Shown here: one piece after another, positions 8,989 through 18,618 of the stretch
Layout: every line of letters begins with the position of its first letter
How positions within the stretch are numbered: the stretch's first letter is position 1
Assembly: GCF_042432445.1 (NCBI RefSeq)
Contig: NZ_JBHLXE010000016.1
Coordinates: 62,001 to 126,000 of the forward strand
Length of the DNA stretch: 64,000 bases
Source: Thorsellia kenyensis
GTDB lineage: Bacteria; Pseudomonadota; Gammaproteobacteria; Enterobacterales; Thorselliaceae
Reading direction: 5' to 3'
Position numbers and translations under genes: made by a program
The notes under the pieces: model-generated
The model's database searches: none
Seen by the model: the letters and a program-made list of their open reading frames with translations, nothing else
Told to the model about the DNA's origin: nothing

Positions 8989-10650
8989 TCAAACTTTTCT
9001 TTGTTGCCTATTTTCACTCAGCGTTTCACGCAAGTCCATATCACGTAGTAAGTGATTAAATGTCGGTTCGCTGATCCTATGCTGCAAATGTAACCTATCT
9101 AAGAGTTTTCTCTCAGCTTTAATCCCTGCAATATGAAGTTCTGCTTCATAATTTAGTGTTAAAATAGCCAGAGACGTCTTTTCAATTTCTTCATCGGTTA
9201 AATTACTTTCTCTTTCATATATCTGTACTAAATTATCAGCAACTTGATTAATCGCCTCCACCGAAGTTTCATCTAAATCTAATTGATTTAATAGTTCTTC
9301 TTGACGCAGACGAATTGCATCAATAGCTTCTAGCGAAAGTAGTTGATTGGCATAAATGATCTCTTGGTGAATAGGATCGCTTATGTGCGCTTCAAAATAT
9401 TTCACCACTGCTGGAAGAACTAAGCTACTGACTATCAAAGAAAGTAATATCACGCCACTGGCCAAAAAAATTAACAACTCTCGATTTGGAAATGGTGCAC
9501 CGTTACTGGTTAAAAATGGGATAGCCATAATCGCCGCTAGCGTAATAGCTCCTCTTACTCCTGCGAAAGTTGCTGTCAAAAGTACAGGAAGTTGAGGTAA
9601 TGGAGGTTTAGAAGTAAAATCTTGATTTTTAATCTTATTGGCAAGATAGACCCAAATAAATCTTAAGAACAGCATAGCTATGTAGATAGCCACTACAAAA
9701 AACAAGAGCTGCACTACAGAGTTTGTCCCATTTTCAATTTGACTTTCATGAATGGTTTGCATGATATGAGGAAGTTGTAGCCCCATAAGGATAAAAGCTA
9801 AGCCGTTTAACACAAATTCCAGCATAATCCAAATGCTATGACTTAATAGTCTTGAAGCCGTAGAGGTTTTAATAACGTTTTGACTATAGGTCATTGTCAT
9901 TCCTGCACATACTGCCGCTAGCACACCTGATACAGCCATTTCATTGGCAAGCAAATAAGCTAAAAATGGAATAAGCAATAAGACAATCACCTGGATACCT
10001 GGCTCATCGTGGCTAAATCGAGCAATTTTATTTTGGATAAAACACATCATCCAGGCAACACTTGCACCAATGAGGATCCCACCAAGTGCGACTAAGAGGA
10101 AATCTCCAGTGGCCTCCTTAAAAGAAAAAACACCTGTCACCCCTGCAACTAAAGCAAATTTAAATGCCACTAACCCTGTAGCATCATTTAATAAAGCCTC
10201 TCCTTCCAAGACCAATTTTAATTTAGAAGGCAATTTCCCCTGCCCACTGATCGCATTAACTGCAACAACGTCTGTGGGTGATAGAACAGCAGCTAATGCA
10301 AACGCCATTGGTAATGATAAAACAGGGATCATCCAATGGATAAAATACCCAACAATTAAAATTGTAAAAAAAACTAATCCAACAGCTAAGGCGAGAATCG
10401 GCCGTTTTAAAAAATAAAACTCTTTTTTAGGAAATCGCCATCCGTCGGTAAATAGTAATGGAGGTAAAAATAGAAATAAAAAAACCTCAGGGTTTAAACG
10501 TATATTCACATTAAACGGAGGTAAAGCAACCAGAGCCCCTAAGAAAATTTGAAGTATAGGTGCAGGAAGATTAAATGGTAATAATTTAACTAAACTAGAG
10601 GATAATGCCACAACAAATAGTAAAATAATTATGGAAAATAAAATATCCAT
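8989..10650 (-). CDS. Na+/H+ antiporter, CPA1 family (YjcE/NhaP-like)
   Basis: Inner-membrane cation/proton antiporter. The first 400 residues carry about 12 hydrophobic helices. Family motifs include FLFLPPLLFTDGW, LAAVLSPTDVVAV and GEALLNDATGLVAFKFAL; the Asn-Asp pair in the last is the expected ion-binding ND motif of CPA1 transporters. A later FAGVRGAITLAAIMAIP segment is also typical. The final 130 residues are a charged helical cytoplasmic tail, as in E. coli YjcE (549 aa against 553 here). The ribosome site is AAGGA. Ion preference (Na+ or K+) cannot be decided. Confidence 0.9.
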   Translation of the reverse strand: MDILFSIIILLFVVALSSSLVKLLPFNLPAPILQIFLGALVALPPFNVNIRLNPEVFLFLFLPPLLFTDGWRFPKKEFYFLKRPILALAVGLVFFTILIVGYFIHWMIPVLSLPMAFALAAVLSPTDVVAVNAISGQGKLPSKLKLVLEGEALLNDATGLVAFKFALVAGVTGVFSFKEATGDFLLVALGGILIGASVAWMMCFIQNKIARFSHDEPGIQVIVLLLIPFLAYLLANEMAVSGVLAAVCAGMTMTYSQNVIKTSTASRLLSHSIWIMLEFVLNGLAFILMGLQLPHIMQTIHESQIENGTNSVVQLLFFVVAIYIAMLFLRFIWVYLANKIKNQDFTSKPPLPQLPVLLTATFAGVRGAITLAAIMAIPFLTSNGAPFPNRELLIFLASGVILLSLIVSSLVLPAVVKYFEAHISDPIHQEIIYANQLLSLEAIDAIRLRQEELLNQLDLDETSVEAINQVADNLVQIYERESNLTDEEIEKTSLAILTLNYEAELHIAGIKAERKLLDRLHLQHRISEPTFNHLLRDMDLRETLSENRQQRKV

Positions 10651-10951
10651 GTCAATCCTTGTCTAAATATAAGCGTTAGCACTCCATAATTAAAAGCACA
10701 GTGCATTAGATGTCGCAATCATAACACTTGTTACACCAAAAATCTTACACTTTGTCTTATCTATGGTGAAACTTTATGATGAAAAATTAACGCAAAAGCA
10801 GAAAAATAGAAAGTTTAACTTAAAAATCCTTGCATCAAGCATCTTGTCTAATTCAAATGCTTATTTTACTGTCTATCCTCTTAAATGAATTAAATTATAT
10901 AGTCTATCGCTAAAGCGCCAATTGAGAAAATAGTTGTTTTAAGCAAGTCTG

Positions 10952-10960
10952 TGCTATAAT
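10952..10960 (+). promoter_or_regulatory. Extended -10 promoter of rlmL
   Basis: TGCTATAAT is an extended -10 element (TGnTATAAT). The expected start near 10967 lies about 28 nt before the rlmL ATG. No good -35 is seen, which fits extended -10 promoters. Confidence 0.6.
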
Positions 10961-10994
10961 TAAAACTAAACTTATTTGATTGTTAGGATATCCC

Positions 10995-13229
10995 ATGCAA
11001 ACATATTTTGCCTCATGTGCAAGAGGCTTTGAAGAAATACTAAAACAAGAATTAACTTCACTTGGCGCTGATGAATGCCAATTAACACAAGGCGGCGTCT
11101 ATTTTTCCAAAGAAAACAGTAGCCAAACGGAAAACTTAAAACTGGCTTACAGAAGTCTGCTTCATAGCCGCTACGCTTCTAGAATTCTTCTTCCTATCCA
11201 GAGTGTTGCTGCATATGATGAAATGACACTTTATATTGGAGTGAAACAAATCGATTGGCCTGCAATTATCGAAGAAGATGCCAGTATCATGGTTAGCTTT
11301 ACAGGGACTAATGAAGAGATCAGAAATACACAATACGGTGCTCAAAGAGTCAAAGATGCCATTGTTGATAGATATATTCAAGATAAAAAGCTTAGGCCAC
11401 ACGTTGAAAAGCAAGATCCTGACATAAGGATAAATGTTTTTTTAGCCAAAGATAAAGCCCAAATTGCAATTGATTTAAGTACTCACGCACTAAATCAAAG
11501 AGGTTATCGTACCCAAACAGGGGCCGCACCTTTAAAAGAAACCCTAGGCGCTGTGATTGTTAAACGATCTGGTTGGGTCAATAGCACCCCTCTTATCGAT
11601 CCTTTTTGCGGTTCGGGTACCCTATTGATTGAAGCCGCGATGCTTGCGGCGAATATGCCAGCAAGTATATTGCGTTATCGTTTCGGTTTCTATGCATGGA
11701 GAGGACACAGAGCGGATATTTGGCAAGAAATAAAAAGCGAAGCTGAATCGATTGCCAAAGAAGGTAAGCAAAAACTTATCGATCATTGTAAAGAACATGG
11801 CCCACTTTTTATCGGGTACGATAATGATCCTATCATGATAAGAAACGCTGAAAAAAATGCTGCTGAACTTGATTTACCAGGTGTTTTTCATTTTGCAACA
11901 CAAGATATCACAGAGCTCTCAAATCCCTTCAATCCCAACAGAACAGGAACACTTATTATGAACCCTCCCTATGGAGAGCGACTTCATAGTGAACCCGAAC
12001 TTATTGCTTTATACGGGCAGATTGGGCTTAAAGCTAAGCAATATTTTAAAGGTTGGACTCTCTCAGTATTTACTTCTTCAGAAACCTTGCTTGGCAGCTT
12101 ACAATTACGCTCAAGTAAACAGTTCAAGGCAAAAAATGGACCTTTGGACTGTATCCAAAAAAACTACTCTATCAGTAGTTATAAAGCAGATCACCTAGAC
12201 AATGTAAATTATTCGGATAACGTTAACAAAAGAGTGCATGATGCAGAGAGCCAACTCGATATTAAAGAACATGGTATTGCAGTTGATTTTGCTAATCGGC
12301 TGAAAAAAAATCTTTCTAAATTTGATAAATGGGCTGAAAAAGAAGGGATCGAATGCTATCGAATTTATGATGCCGATCTACCTGAATATAATGTAGCAAT
12401 TGATAGGTACAGCGACTACGTCGTTTTACAAGAATATGCTCCTCCAAAAACGATCGATGAAAATATCGCAAGGAAACGCCGTTTTGATGCCATCAATACG
12501 GCACTTAATGTATTAAAGTTAACACCACAACAATTGATTTTAAAAACTCGTGAACGTCAATCAGGGCAGAAACAATACCATCGCATTGCCAAGAAAGAGA
12601 ATATGATTGAAGTTCAGGAATATCAAGCCAAATTTTGGGTTAACCTCACCGATTATTTAGATACTGGATTATTTATCGATCACCGACTGGCCAGAAAAAA
12701 AATAGGTGAAATGGCTAAAGCAAAAGATTTCCTCAACCTTTTTTGCTACACAGGAAGCGCAAGTGTTTATGCTGCATTAGGGGGAGCGAGAACTACGACA
12801 AGTGTTGATTTATCTAATACTTACCTTAATTGGGCTGAAAAAAATTTATTGCTCAACGGTATAAGTGGCAAGCAACACCAATTAGTGCAAGCTGATTGCC
12901 TTTACTGGTTGTCAGTGATGCAAGAAGAAAAAACTCAATATGATTTGATTTTTGTCGATCCTCCAACCTTTTCAAATTCTAAACGTATGCATGATACATT
13001 TGATGTACAGCGAGACTACTTAACCATCCTTGAAGGTCTTAAAACCCTTCTTCGTCCCTTAGGCACCATTCTGTTTTCGAATAATCGAAGAGGCTTTAAA
13101 TTAGATATAAAAGCAGTCAATGCTCTTGGATTTGATGCGGTCAATATTTCAGAAAAAACGCTTTCTTTGGATTTTATGCGTAACAAACAAATCCACCAGA
13201 GCTGGCTAATTACCCACTTAAATCAATAA
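10995..13229 (+). CDS. rlmL: Bifunctional 23S rRNA methyltransferase RlmKL
   Basis: Fused enzyme: the N-terminal half (RlmL) makes m2G2445 and the C-terminal half (RlmK) makes m7G2069 of 23S rRNA. A THUMP domain occupies about residues 45-155. Methyltransferase 1 has DPFCGSGTLLIEAA and the catalytic NPPYGERL. Methyltransferase 2 has FLNLFCYTGSASVYAALGG and FVDPPTFSNSKRM. Conserved linkers such as YDADLPEYNVAIDRY match E. coli closely. Length 744 aa against 702. A TTG at 10980 is in frame, but the ATG at 10995 follows an AGGA site at good spacing and is preferred. Confidence 0.95.
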   Translation: MQTYFASCARGFEEILKQELTSLGADECQLTQGGVYFSKENSSQTENLKLAYRSLLHSRYASRILLPIQSVAAYDEMTLYIGVKQIDWPAIIEEDASIMVSFTGTNEEIRNTQYGAQRVKDAIVDRYIQDKKLRPHVEKQDPDIRINVFLAKDKAQIAIDLSTHALNQRGYRTQTGAAPLKETLGAVIVKRSGWVNSTPLIDPFCGSGTLLIEAAMLAANMPASILRYRFGFYAWRGHRADIWQEIKSEAESIAKEGKQKLIDHCKEHGPLFIGYDNDPIMIRNAEKNAAELDLPGVFHFATQDITELSNPFNPNRTGTLIMNPPYGERLHSEPELIALYGQIGLKAKQYFKGWTLSVFTSSETLLGSLQLRSSKQFKAKNGPLDCIQKNYSISSYKADHLDNVNYSDNVNKRVHDAESQLDIKEHGIAVDFANRLKKNLSKFDKWAEKEGIECYRIYDADLPEYNVAIDRYSDYVVLQEYAPPKTIDENIARKRRFDAINTALNVLKLTPQQLILKTRERQSGQKQYHRIAKKENMIEVQEYQAKFWVNLTDYLDTGLFIDHRLARKKIGEMAKAKDFLNLFCYTGSASVYAALGGARTTTSVDLSNTYLNWAEKNLLLNGISGKQHQLVQADCLYWLSVMQEEKTQYDLIFVDPPTFSNSKRMHDTFDVQRDYLTILEGLKTLLRPLGTILFSNNRRGFKLDIKAVNALGFDAVNISEKTLSLDFMRNKQIHQSWLITHLNQ

Positions 13230-13329
13230 GGGCTAATGGCAGTAAAAATTAATGCTTAGAATAATTTGTGAAGTATTTACTTTACTTGATTTTTTAGATA
13301 TTTATGTGTTTTATTAAATAGGAAATTTT

Positions 13330-15303
13330 ATGTCTTTAATCAGTTTATCCGGGGCGTATTTGTCCTATAGCGATGCCCCTCTCTTAGATAATGCTCAATT
13401 GCACATAGAAACGGGTGAGCGTGTATGTATCGTCGGTCGCAATGGTGCAGGTAAATCAACTTTACTCAAAGTGATAGATAAGCATATCAACTTAGACGAT
13501 GGCAAATTGATCTATGAAAATGACACTGTCATCGCCCGTTTAGAACAAGATCCTCCCCGTCATATTACTGGCACAGTTTTCGAATACATTGCTCAAGGAG
13601 TTTCCGAACAAGCGAATATACTCACAGAGTATCACGCAGTTTCTCATGAAGTCGCACATAATCCAAGTGATAAACTAATGGATAGACTTTTTGAGCTCCA
13701 AGCCCAATTAGATCATCATAATTTATGGAGCCTAGAATCCAGAATAAATGAAGTCATTGTTGAACTTGGCCTAGATGGAGACGTTGAACTTTCCTCATTG
13801 TCTGGCGGATGGATGCGTAAAGCAGCTCTAGGTCGTGCACTTGTGAAAAAACCTAATTTGCTATTACTTGATGAACCTACTAACCACCTAGATATTGCTA
13901 CGATTGAATGGCTTGAAGGATTTTTAAAACAGTTCAACGGGGCCATCATCTTTATTTCGCATGATCGTGCATTTATTAGAAAAATGGCAACCCGCATTGT
14001 CGACTTAGATCGTGGTGTTATCACGAGTTGGCCAGGTGACTATGATAAGTATCTTGAAGGAAAAGAAGAACTGTTAAGAGTAGAAGCTTTACAAAACGCA
14101 GAATTTGATAAAAAACTAGCTCAAGAAGAGGTTTGGATACGCCAAGGGATTAAAGCGAGAAGAACTAGAAACGAAGGGCGAGTAAGAGCCCTTAAAGCCC
14201 TAAGACAAGAACGTTCCCAACGCCGTGAAGTCCTAGGTAAAGCGAATCTAAACGTTAATGAAGCAACGCGATCGGGTAAAATCGTTTTCGATTTAGAGAA
14301 TGTTGTATTTGAGAGAGTCGATAATCAAACGGGCGCCTTACGTCGATTTGTAGATAACCTAACGGCCAAAATACTACGGCAAGATAAAATTGGCCTGATT
14401 GGTCCAAATGGCTGTGGTAAAACAACGCTAATCAAATTGTTATTAGAAGAATTGAAACCCACCTCAGGTCGTTTACACGTGGGTACAAAATTAGATGTTG
14501 CTTATTTTGATCAATATCGTGCAGAGTTAGATCCTGAAAAAACAGTTATGGATAACCTTGCTGAAGGTAAGCAAGAAGTATTAGTAAATGGTAGACCTCG
14601 TCACGTACTTGGCTATTTACAAGACTTCCTATTCCCTCCGAAACGAGCTATGACACCAGTTAAAGCTTTATCTGGTGGTGAACGTAATCGTTTATTACTG
14701 GCAAAGCTCTTCTTAAAACCAAGCAATTTATTGATACTCGATGAACCAACAAATGATTTAGATGTTGAAACACTTGAACTTCTTGAAGAATTAGTTGATA
14801 GCTATCAAGGCACTGTGCTTTTAGTCAGTCATGATAGGGAATTTATTGACAGTTGTGTTAATGAATGTTGGATTTTTGAAGGTAATGGAATTATCAATAC
14901 CTATGTTGGTGGATATTATGATGCGCATCAACAAAGACTCCAGTCTCACGAAGCGAAATCTCAATTAGCTAAACAAAATGGTGCAATGACATCCTCTTCG
15001 GTTTTAGACGATAAAACAAGTAAATTAGAGAACAACTCTTTAGGAAAAACGACTCAAACTGATACGCCTAGTGAGCTAAAACGTAAATTGAGCTATAAAG
15101 AGCAAAGAGAATTAGACGCTCTGCCTACTCTCCTTGAAACATTAGAAAATGAGATAACGGAGTTAAATGCTATCATCAGTAGCAATGACTTTTTTACTAA
15201 GCCACATCAAGAAACAGAAGGAATATTGAAACAATTAGCAAATAAAGAAGCAGAGTTAGAAAAAGCTTTTAGCCGCTGGGAAGAATTAGACGCTTCATCT
15301 TAA
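13330..15303 (+). CDS. uup: ABC-F ATPase Uup
   Basis: Cytoplasmic ABC-F protein of the Uup branch, associated with ribosome function and, in E. coli, suppression of transposon precise excision. Domain 1: GRNGAGKST, LSGGWMRKAALGRALV, LLLLDEPTNHLD. Domain 2: GPNGCGKTT, LSGGERNRLLLAKLF, LLILDEPTNDLD. The LSGGWxRK variant of the first signature and the C-terminal coiled coil (about residues 570-657, beginning ELKRKLSYKEQRELDALP) distinguish Uup from EttA. It follows rlmL by 100 nt with an AGGA site, the same order as in E. coli. Confidence 0.95.
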   Translation: MSLISLSGAYLSYSDAPLLDNAQLHIETGERVCIVGRNGAGKSTLLKVIDKHINLDDGKLIYENDTVIARLEQDPPRHITGTVFEYIAQGVSEQANILTEYHAVSHEVAHNPSDKLMDRLFELQAQLDHHNLWSLESRINEVIVELGLDGDVELSSLSGGWMRKAALGRALVKKPNLLLLDEPTNHLDIATIEWLEGFLKQFNGAIIFISHDRAFIRKMATRIVDLDRGVITSWPGDYDKYLEGKEELLRVEALQNAEFDKKLAQEEVWIRQGIKARRTRNEGRVRALKALRQERSQRREVLGKANLNVNEATRSGKIVFDLENVVFERVDNQTGALRRFVDNLTAKILRQDKIGLIGPNGCGKTTLIKLLLEELKPTSGRLHVGTKLDVAYFDQYRAELDPEKTVMDNLAEGKQEVLVNGRPRHVLGYLQDFLFPPKRAMTPVKALSGGERNRLLLAKLFLKPSNLLILDEPTNDLDVETLELLEELVDSYQGTVLLVSHDREFIDSCVNECWIFEGNGIINTYVGGYYDAHQQRLQSHEAKSQLAKQNGAMTSSSVLDDKTSKLENNSLGKTTQTDTPSELKRKLSYKEQRELDALPTLLETLENEITELNAIISSNDFFTKPHQETEGILKQLANKEAELEKAFSRWEELDASS

Positions 15304-15720
15304 CTCTTAACTCATGTTGCCTTGGCATTCTATCTGTCTAATCACCCAATAGAATACCTAATTGAGTTAAAGCATCTTTTTTATTGATGCATTTTTACAC
15401 TTTATGCGATTGCTCATACTAGCTTAACTATTGAATAAAGCTTCAATTAGGTCGCATCATTTTTTTAAGTTAATGTAACGATTTTTGTGTTAACCCACGC
15501 AATTAAGTGCGAGAAAAGTCTTAACTAATTTAGATGTCCTATTTTTTAATTCCTTTTATTAATACACCTTTTATTAAGGAAGAAAAAATAGGTAACAATA
15601 TTGTTGCTCGTATGAATATATCTATATTTACACCAACAAATAACCAGGACACTCATCTGTATTTTTAACTTATTTTAGGTGTACTTATTCATACGATATT
15701 AATAGCTCAAGAGGTCTCTT
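15304..15720. other. Intergenic region between uup and yigZ (417 bp)
   Basis: No gene recognised. A weak terminator-like hairpin GCATC/GATGC (15372-15390) followed by ATTTTT may end uup transcription. The rest is AT-rich with several short imperfect repeats and no clear promoter. Confidence 0.4.
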
Positions 15721-16329
15721 TTGTATTATTATCAACCATCAAATCCCTTTACATCGACAACTGTAATAGAGAAATCAAAATTTATAGCTAGCTTATCTTT
15801 TGTTGCTAACGAGAGTGACGCAAAATCTAGTATAGAGCTGATCAAAAAAAATCACGCTAAAGCAAATCACAATTGTTATGCATATATAGTATTAGACAAG
15901 AATAATAATCTTGTTATGAATCAATCTGATGATGGGGAGCCTTCTAAAACTGCTGGATTACCGATTCTTGAACAATTGAGACATGCTAATATGCTAAATA
16001 CTTTAGCAGTGGTAACGAGATATTTTGGGGGAACATTACTAGGTACAGGTGGATTGATAAGGGCCTATTCAGGTGTTATAAAAGATGGACTAACAAAAGT
16101 AGAACTCACTCCTGTTGAATTACTTAAAGGATATAAAGTGACTACAGATTATACTTCAGCGAAACATCTTGAATATCTACTAAATAAGCAGCAAACTAAG
16201 ATTTACGATATAGAGTATCACCATGCAGTAACTTTCGAAATCTATACCAATAACCCGACTTTACTAGAAGTAATAACAAGTATTAATAGAGAGTCTATTA
16301 TTCAGCCTATTGCTGAAAGATGGATTTAA
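15721..16329 (+). CDS. yigZ: YigZ family protein (UPF0029/IMPACT family)
   Basis: The family is related to eukaryotic IMPACT translation regulators; its bacterial biochemical role is not settled. The N-terminal domain shows EKSKFIASL, KANHNCYAY, SDDGEPSKTAGLPIL and AVVTRYFGGTLLGTGGLIRAYS, all diagnostic. A smaller C-terminal alpha/beta domain follows. Length 202 aa is normal. No ATG lies upstream of the conserved region, so initiation at the TTG at 15721 is inferred, supported by an AGAGG site 7 nt upstream. Confidence 0.9.
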   Translation: MYYYQPSNPFTSTTVIEKSKFIASLSFVANESDAKSSIELIKKNHAKANHNCYAYIVLDKNNNLVMNQSDDGEPSKTAGLPILEQLRHANMLNTLAVVTRYFGGTLLGTGGLIRAYSGVIKDGLTKVELTPVELLKGYKVTTDYTSAKHLEYLLNKQQTKIYDIEYHHAVTFEIYTNNPTLLEVITSINRESIIQPIAERWI

Positions 16330-16376
16330 AATATTAATTTTGGTTCTTTTTTTATATATACTTCTGAGGCTAAAAA

Positions 16377-17363
16377 ATGAAAAAAAATCATATTGCCATT
16401 ATAGGAGCAGGGCTAACAGGACTTTTGCTAGCCCAAAAACTTAAAAATTTTGCGAATATAACGCTTTTTGAAAAATCCCGCGGTGTCGGCGGTAGATTAG
16501 CAACAAGACGAAATACTTCCACTACGTTCGATCATGGTGCACAATACTTTACAGCTAGAAACACTCAATTTAAGGCATGGTTAGCACCTTTAATCAATCA
16601 GAATCTAGTGACGCAATGGCATCCGAAATATGCTCTTTTTGATGGATTTAATTTAATCAGCACACAATGGCCCTCCATTGAACCCCGTTATATCGCTACC
16701 CCCTCTATGAATACCCTTGCTAAATATTTAGCCTCTGAATACCATATTTTAAACAATGTGCACATTGATAAAATTTATCGCGATACGCAATGGACGCTCA
16801 AGGATACTCATCAAAATATATATTCAAATTTTGATTGGATAATTTTAGCGATCCCTTCACATCAAGCACTTCATTTTATTGATAAAAACAGCTTTTTTTA
16901 CGAAGATCTTGCTAAGATTAAAATGACGCCATGTTTTAGTGCAATGTTGGAATTCAATCATCCATTAGACTCAGCATTTGACTGCGCTCATATCAAAAAT
17001 CATGATATTGCTTGGCTCGCTCTAAACCATACAAAACCGGGAAGATCTTCTGCTCCAACATTGATAGTCCAATCCTCAGCTAAATATAGTGAGCAATGTA
17101 TTGATATGAAAAAAGAGGATGTGTTGGAAGATTTAATTCACAAAGTGACTAGTTTTTTGCCCTTTAATTCGGATTCTATTATTCATAAAGATATCCATTT
17201 ATGGCGATATGCTAATAATCAAGACTTTTCTACAAGCAAACTCCTAGTTGATTGTGATACTAACCTAGCTATTGCAGGAGATTTCTGTTCAGGTGGTAGG
17301 GTTGAAGGGGCATTTGATTCTGCAATGAAAACCGCTGATATTATTTTAAATAAGCTGAAATAA
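16377..17363 (+). CDS. FAD-dependent oxidoreductase of the COG3380/renalase-like type
   Basis: Predicted flavoprotein. The N-terminal dinucleotide-binding motif is IAIIGAGLTGLLLA (GxGxxG), followed by the flavin-family pattern LFEKSRGVGGRLATRR and the COG3380-type FDHGAQYFTAR. The C-terminal FAD-contact motif is LAIAGDFCSGGRVEGAFDSA. Length 328 aa is standard. No signal peptide is present, so it is cytoplasmic. The substrate is unknown. It sits 47 nt after yigZ and 99 nt before an SDR gene, so the three may be co-expressed. A clear GAGG site precedes the ATG. Confidence 0.85.
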   Translation: MKKNHIAIIGAGLTGLLLAQKLKNFANITLFEKSRGVGGRLATRRNTSTTFDHGAQYFTARNTQFKAWLAPLINQNLVTQWHPKYALFDGFNLISTQWPSIEPRYIATPSMNTLAKYLASEYHILNNVHIDKIYRDTQWTLKDTHQNIYSNFDWIILAIPSHQALHFIDKNSFFYEDLAKIKMTPCFSAMLEFNHPLDSAFDCAHIKNHDIAWLALNHTKPGRSSAPTLIVQSSAKYSEQCIDMKKEDVLEDLIHKVTSFLPFNSDSIIHKDIHLWRYANNQDFSTSKLLVDCDTNLAIAGDFCSGGRVEGAFDSAMKTADIILNKLK

Positions 17364-17462
17364 TTTTTATTGGCTTAGAGTGATGATTAATTTAGGGGCA
17401 TTAAGCATGGATCTTTTTCATTCAACTTTACCACAACCTAAATCAATTTTTTCGGAGAATCT

Positions 17463-18254
17463 ATGTCTACCCCCTCTATAACTATAGCCAGTGATACTTG
17501 CAAAAATAAATTTAACCGTATTCTTATTATTGGTGGACGAGGATCAATAGGAAGTGCCTTAGTGCAACATTACTCTCAATACAAAGGCTCTGAACTATTT
17601 ACCCTATCTCGTCCTAATTCTACAGCGTTAAAGCCTTCTGTTCATAATAAAAACAAGTCATTAAGCTCATTAACAGAGTTTTATGTGGATTATTTTGATG
17701 ATCAGTCTATGCAACAAGTAGTCAGTAATATAACTATTTCTGGAAAATTGGATTTAATCATACTAGCAACCGGTTTTTTACAGAATGAAACAATAAAACC
17801 TGAAAAATCTATTAATGATCTCTCGTTAAAAAATTTAGAGTATATTTTTGCTGTAAATACATTCTTACCTGCTATGATGATAAGATATTTTTTACCTCAT
17901 TTAAATCCTAATATTCCAGCCGTATTTGCCGCCTTATCAGCAAGAGTAGGAAGTATAAGTGATAATAGGTTAGGTGGATGGTACAGCTATAGGGCATCAA
18001 AGTCAGCACTAAATATGTTGATCAAAACCGCTTCTATTGAACTTAAACGAGTAAATAATAATGGCATCATAGTGGGACTGCATCCAGGTACAGTTAAGTC
18101 TCAGTTATCTGAACCTTTTTTAAAAAATCAACCGCAGCATAAAATATTCTCGCCAGATCATAGTGCCCAGTGTTTATCTGAGGTTATCAACCAATTAACA
18201 CAAAATGAATCAGGTAAATGTATTGACTGGAACGGCTCAGAAATATTCCCATAG
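17463..18254 (+). CDS. Short-chain dehydrogenase/reductase (CsgA/C-factor-like)
   Basis: NAD(P)-dependent SDR. The cofactor motif is LIIGGRGSIGSALV; the central segment is IILATGFL. The catalytic Ser lies in AALSARVGS, and the YxxxK pair is in WYSYRASKSALNML. The conserved LHPGTVKSQLSEPF follows and is typical of the CsgA-like subgroup. Length 263 aa. A short N-terminal extension precedes the Rossmann fold. Preceded by CGGAG. Placed directly after the FAD oxidoreductase; the substrate is not known. Confidence 0.85.
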   Translation: MSTPSITIASDTCKNKFNRILIIGGRGSIGSALVQHYSQYKGSELFTLSRPNSTALKPSVHNKNKSLSSLTEFYVDYFDDQSMQQVVSNITISGKLDLIILATGFLQNETIKPEKSINDLSLKNLEYIFAVNTFLPAMMIRYFLPHLNPNIPAVFAALSARVGSISDNRLGGWYSYRASKSALNMLIKTASIELKRVNNNGIIVGLHPGTVKSQLSEPFLKNQPQHKIFSPDHSAQCLSEVINQLTQNESGKCIDWNGSEIFP

Positions 18255-18566
18255 GTATATTTCTATCACTGAGAATACTGTGCTAGGGGACTAAAATAGA
18301 ACTCGCGATATTTTATCGCTCGTGGCTTAGTATAATAGATGAATTTAACATAACAAATCATTCATTTCACTGAGATCATAATTCAAACATATTTCGAGTA
18401 TTATGACCATCATTAATATATAAAATAAAAGACTCAAAGTTGAGTACAGTCTAATCCAAGCTTGTCGCTGAAAGGAAAATAGGATAAAAGCCAATTACTA
18501 TTAACTTTAAAAAAATCATCAAAGCACTAGCACATTTTGAAGAAAGCTGAATGGATATTTCATATA
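18255..18566. other. Convergent intergenic region after the SDR gene
   Basis: About 310 bp before the hemB terminator hairpin. No gene is recognised. It contains short AT-rich imperfect repeats only. Confidence 0.35.
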
Positions 18567-18603
18567 AATAGGCTAACTTGCAAGATTTTCAAGTTAGCCT
18601 ATT
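18567..18603 (-). terminator. Long hairpin downstream of hemB
   Basis: Perfect 14-bp inverted repeat AATAGGCTAACTTG/CAAGTTAGCCTATT with a 9-nt loop, 15 nt past the hemB stop. The minus-strand run after it is only TTTATAT, so termination is likely but not ideal. It may serve both convergent units. Confidence 0.65.
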
Positions 18604-18618
18604 GCTACAAGAAGAGTT

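Noticed and set aside
15451..15462. 12-base match GTCGCATCATTT to the window end (63988-63999)
   Set aside because: Exact 12-mers recur by chance in a 64-kb AT-rich window and the flanks do not align.
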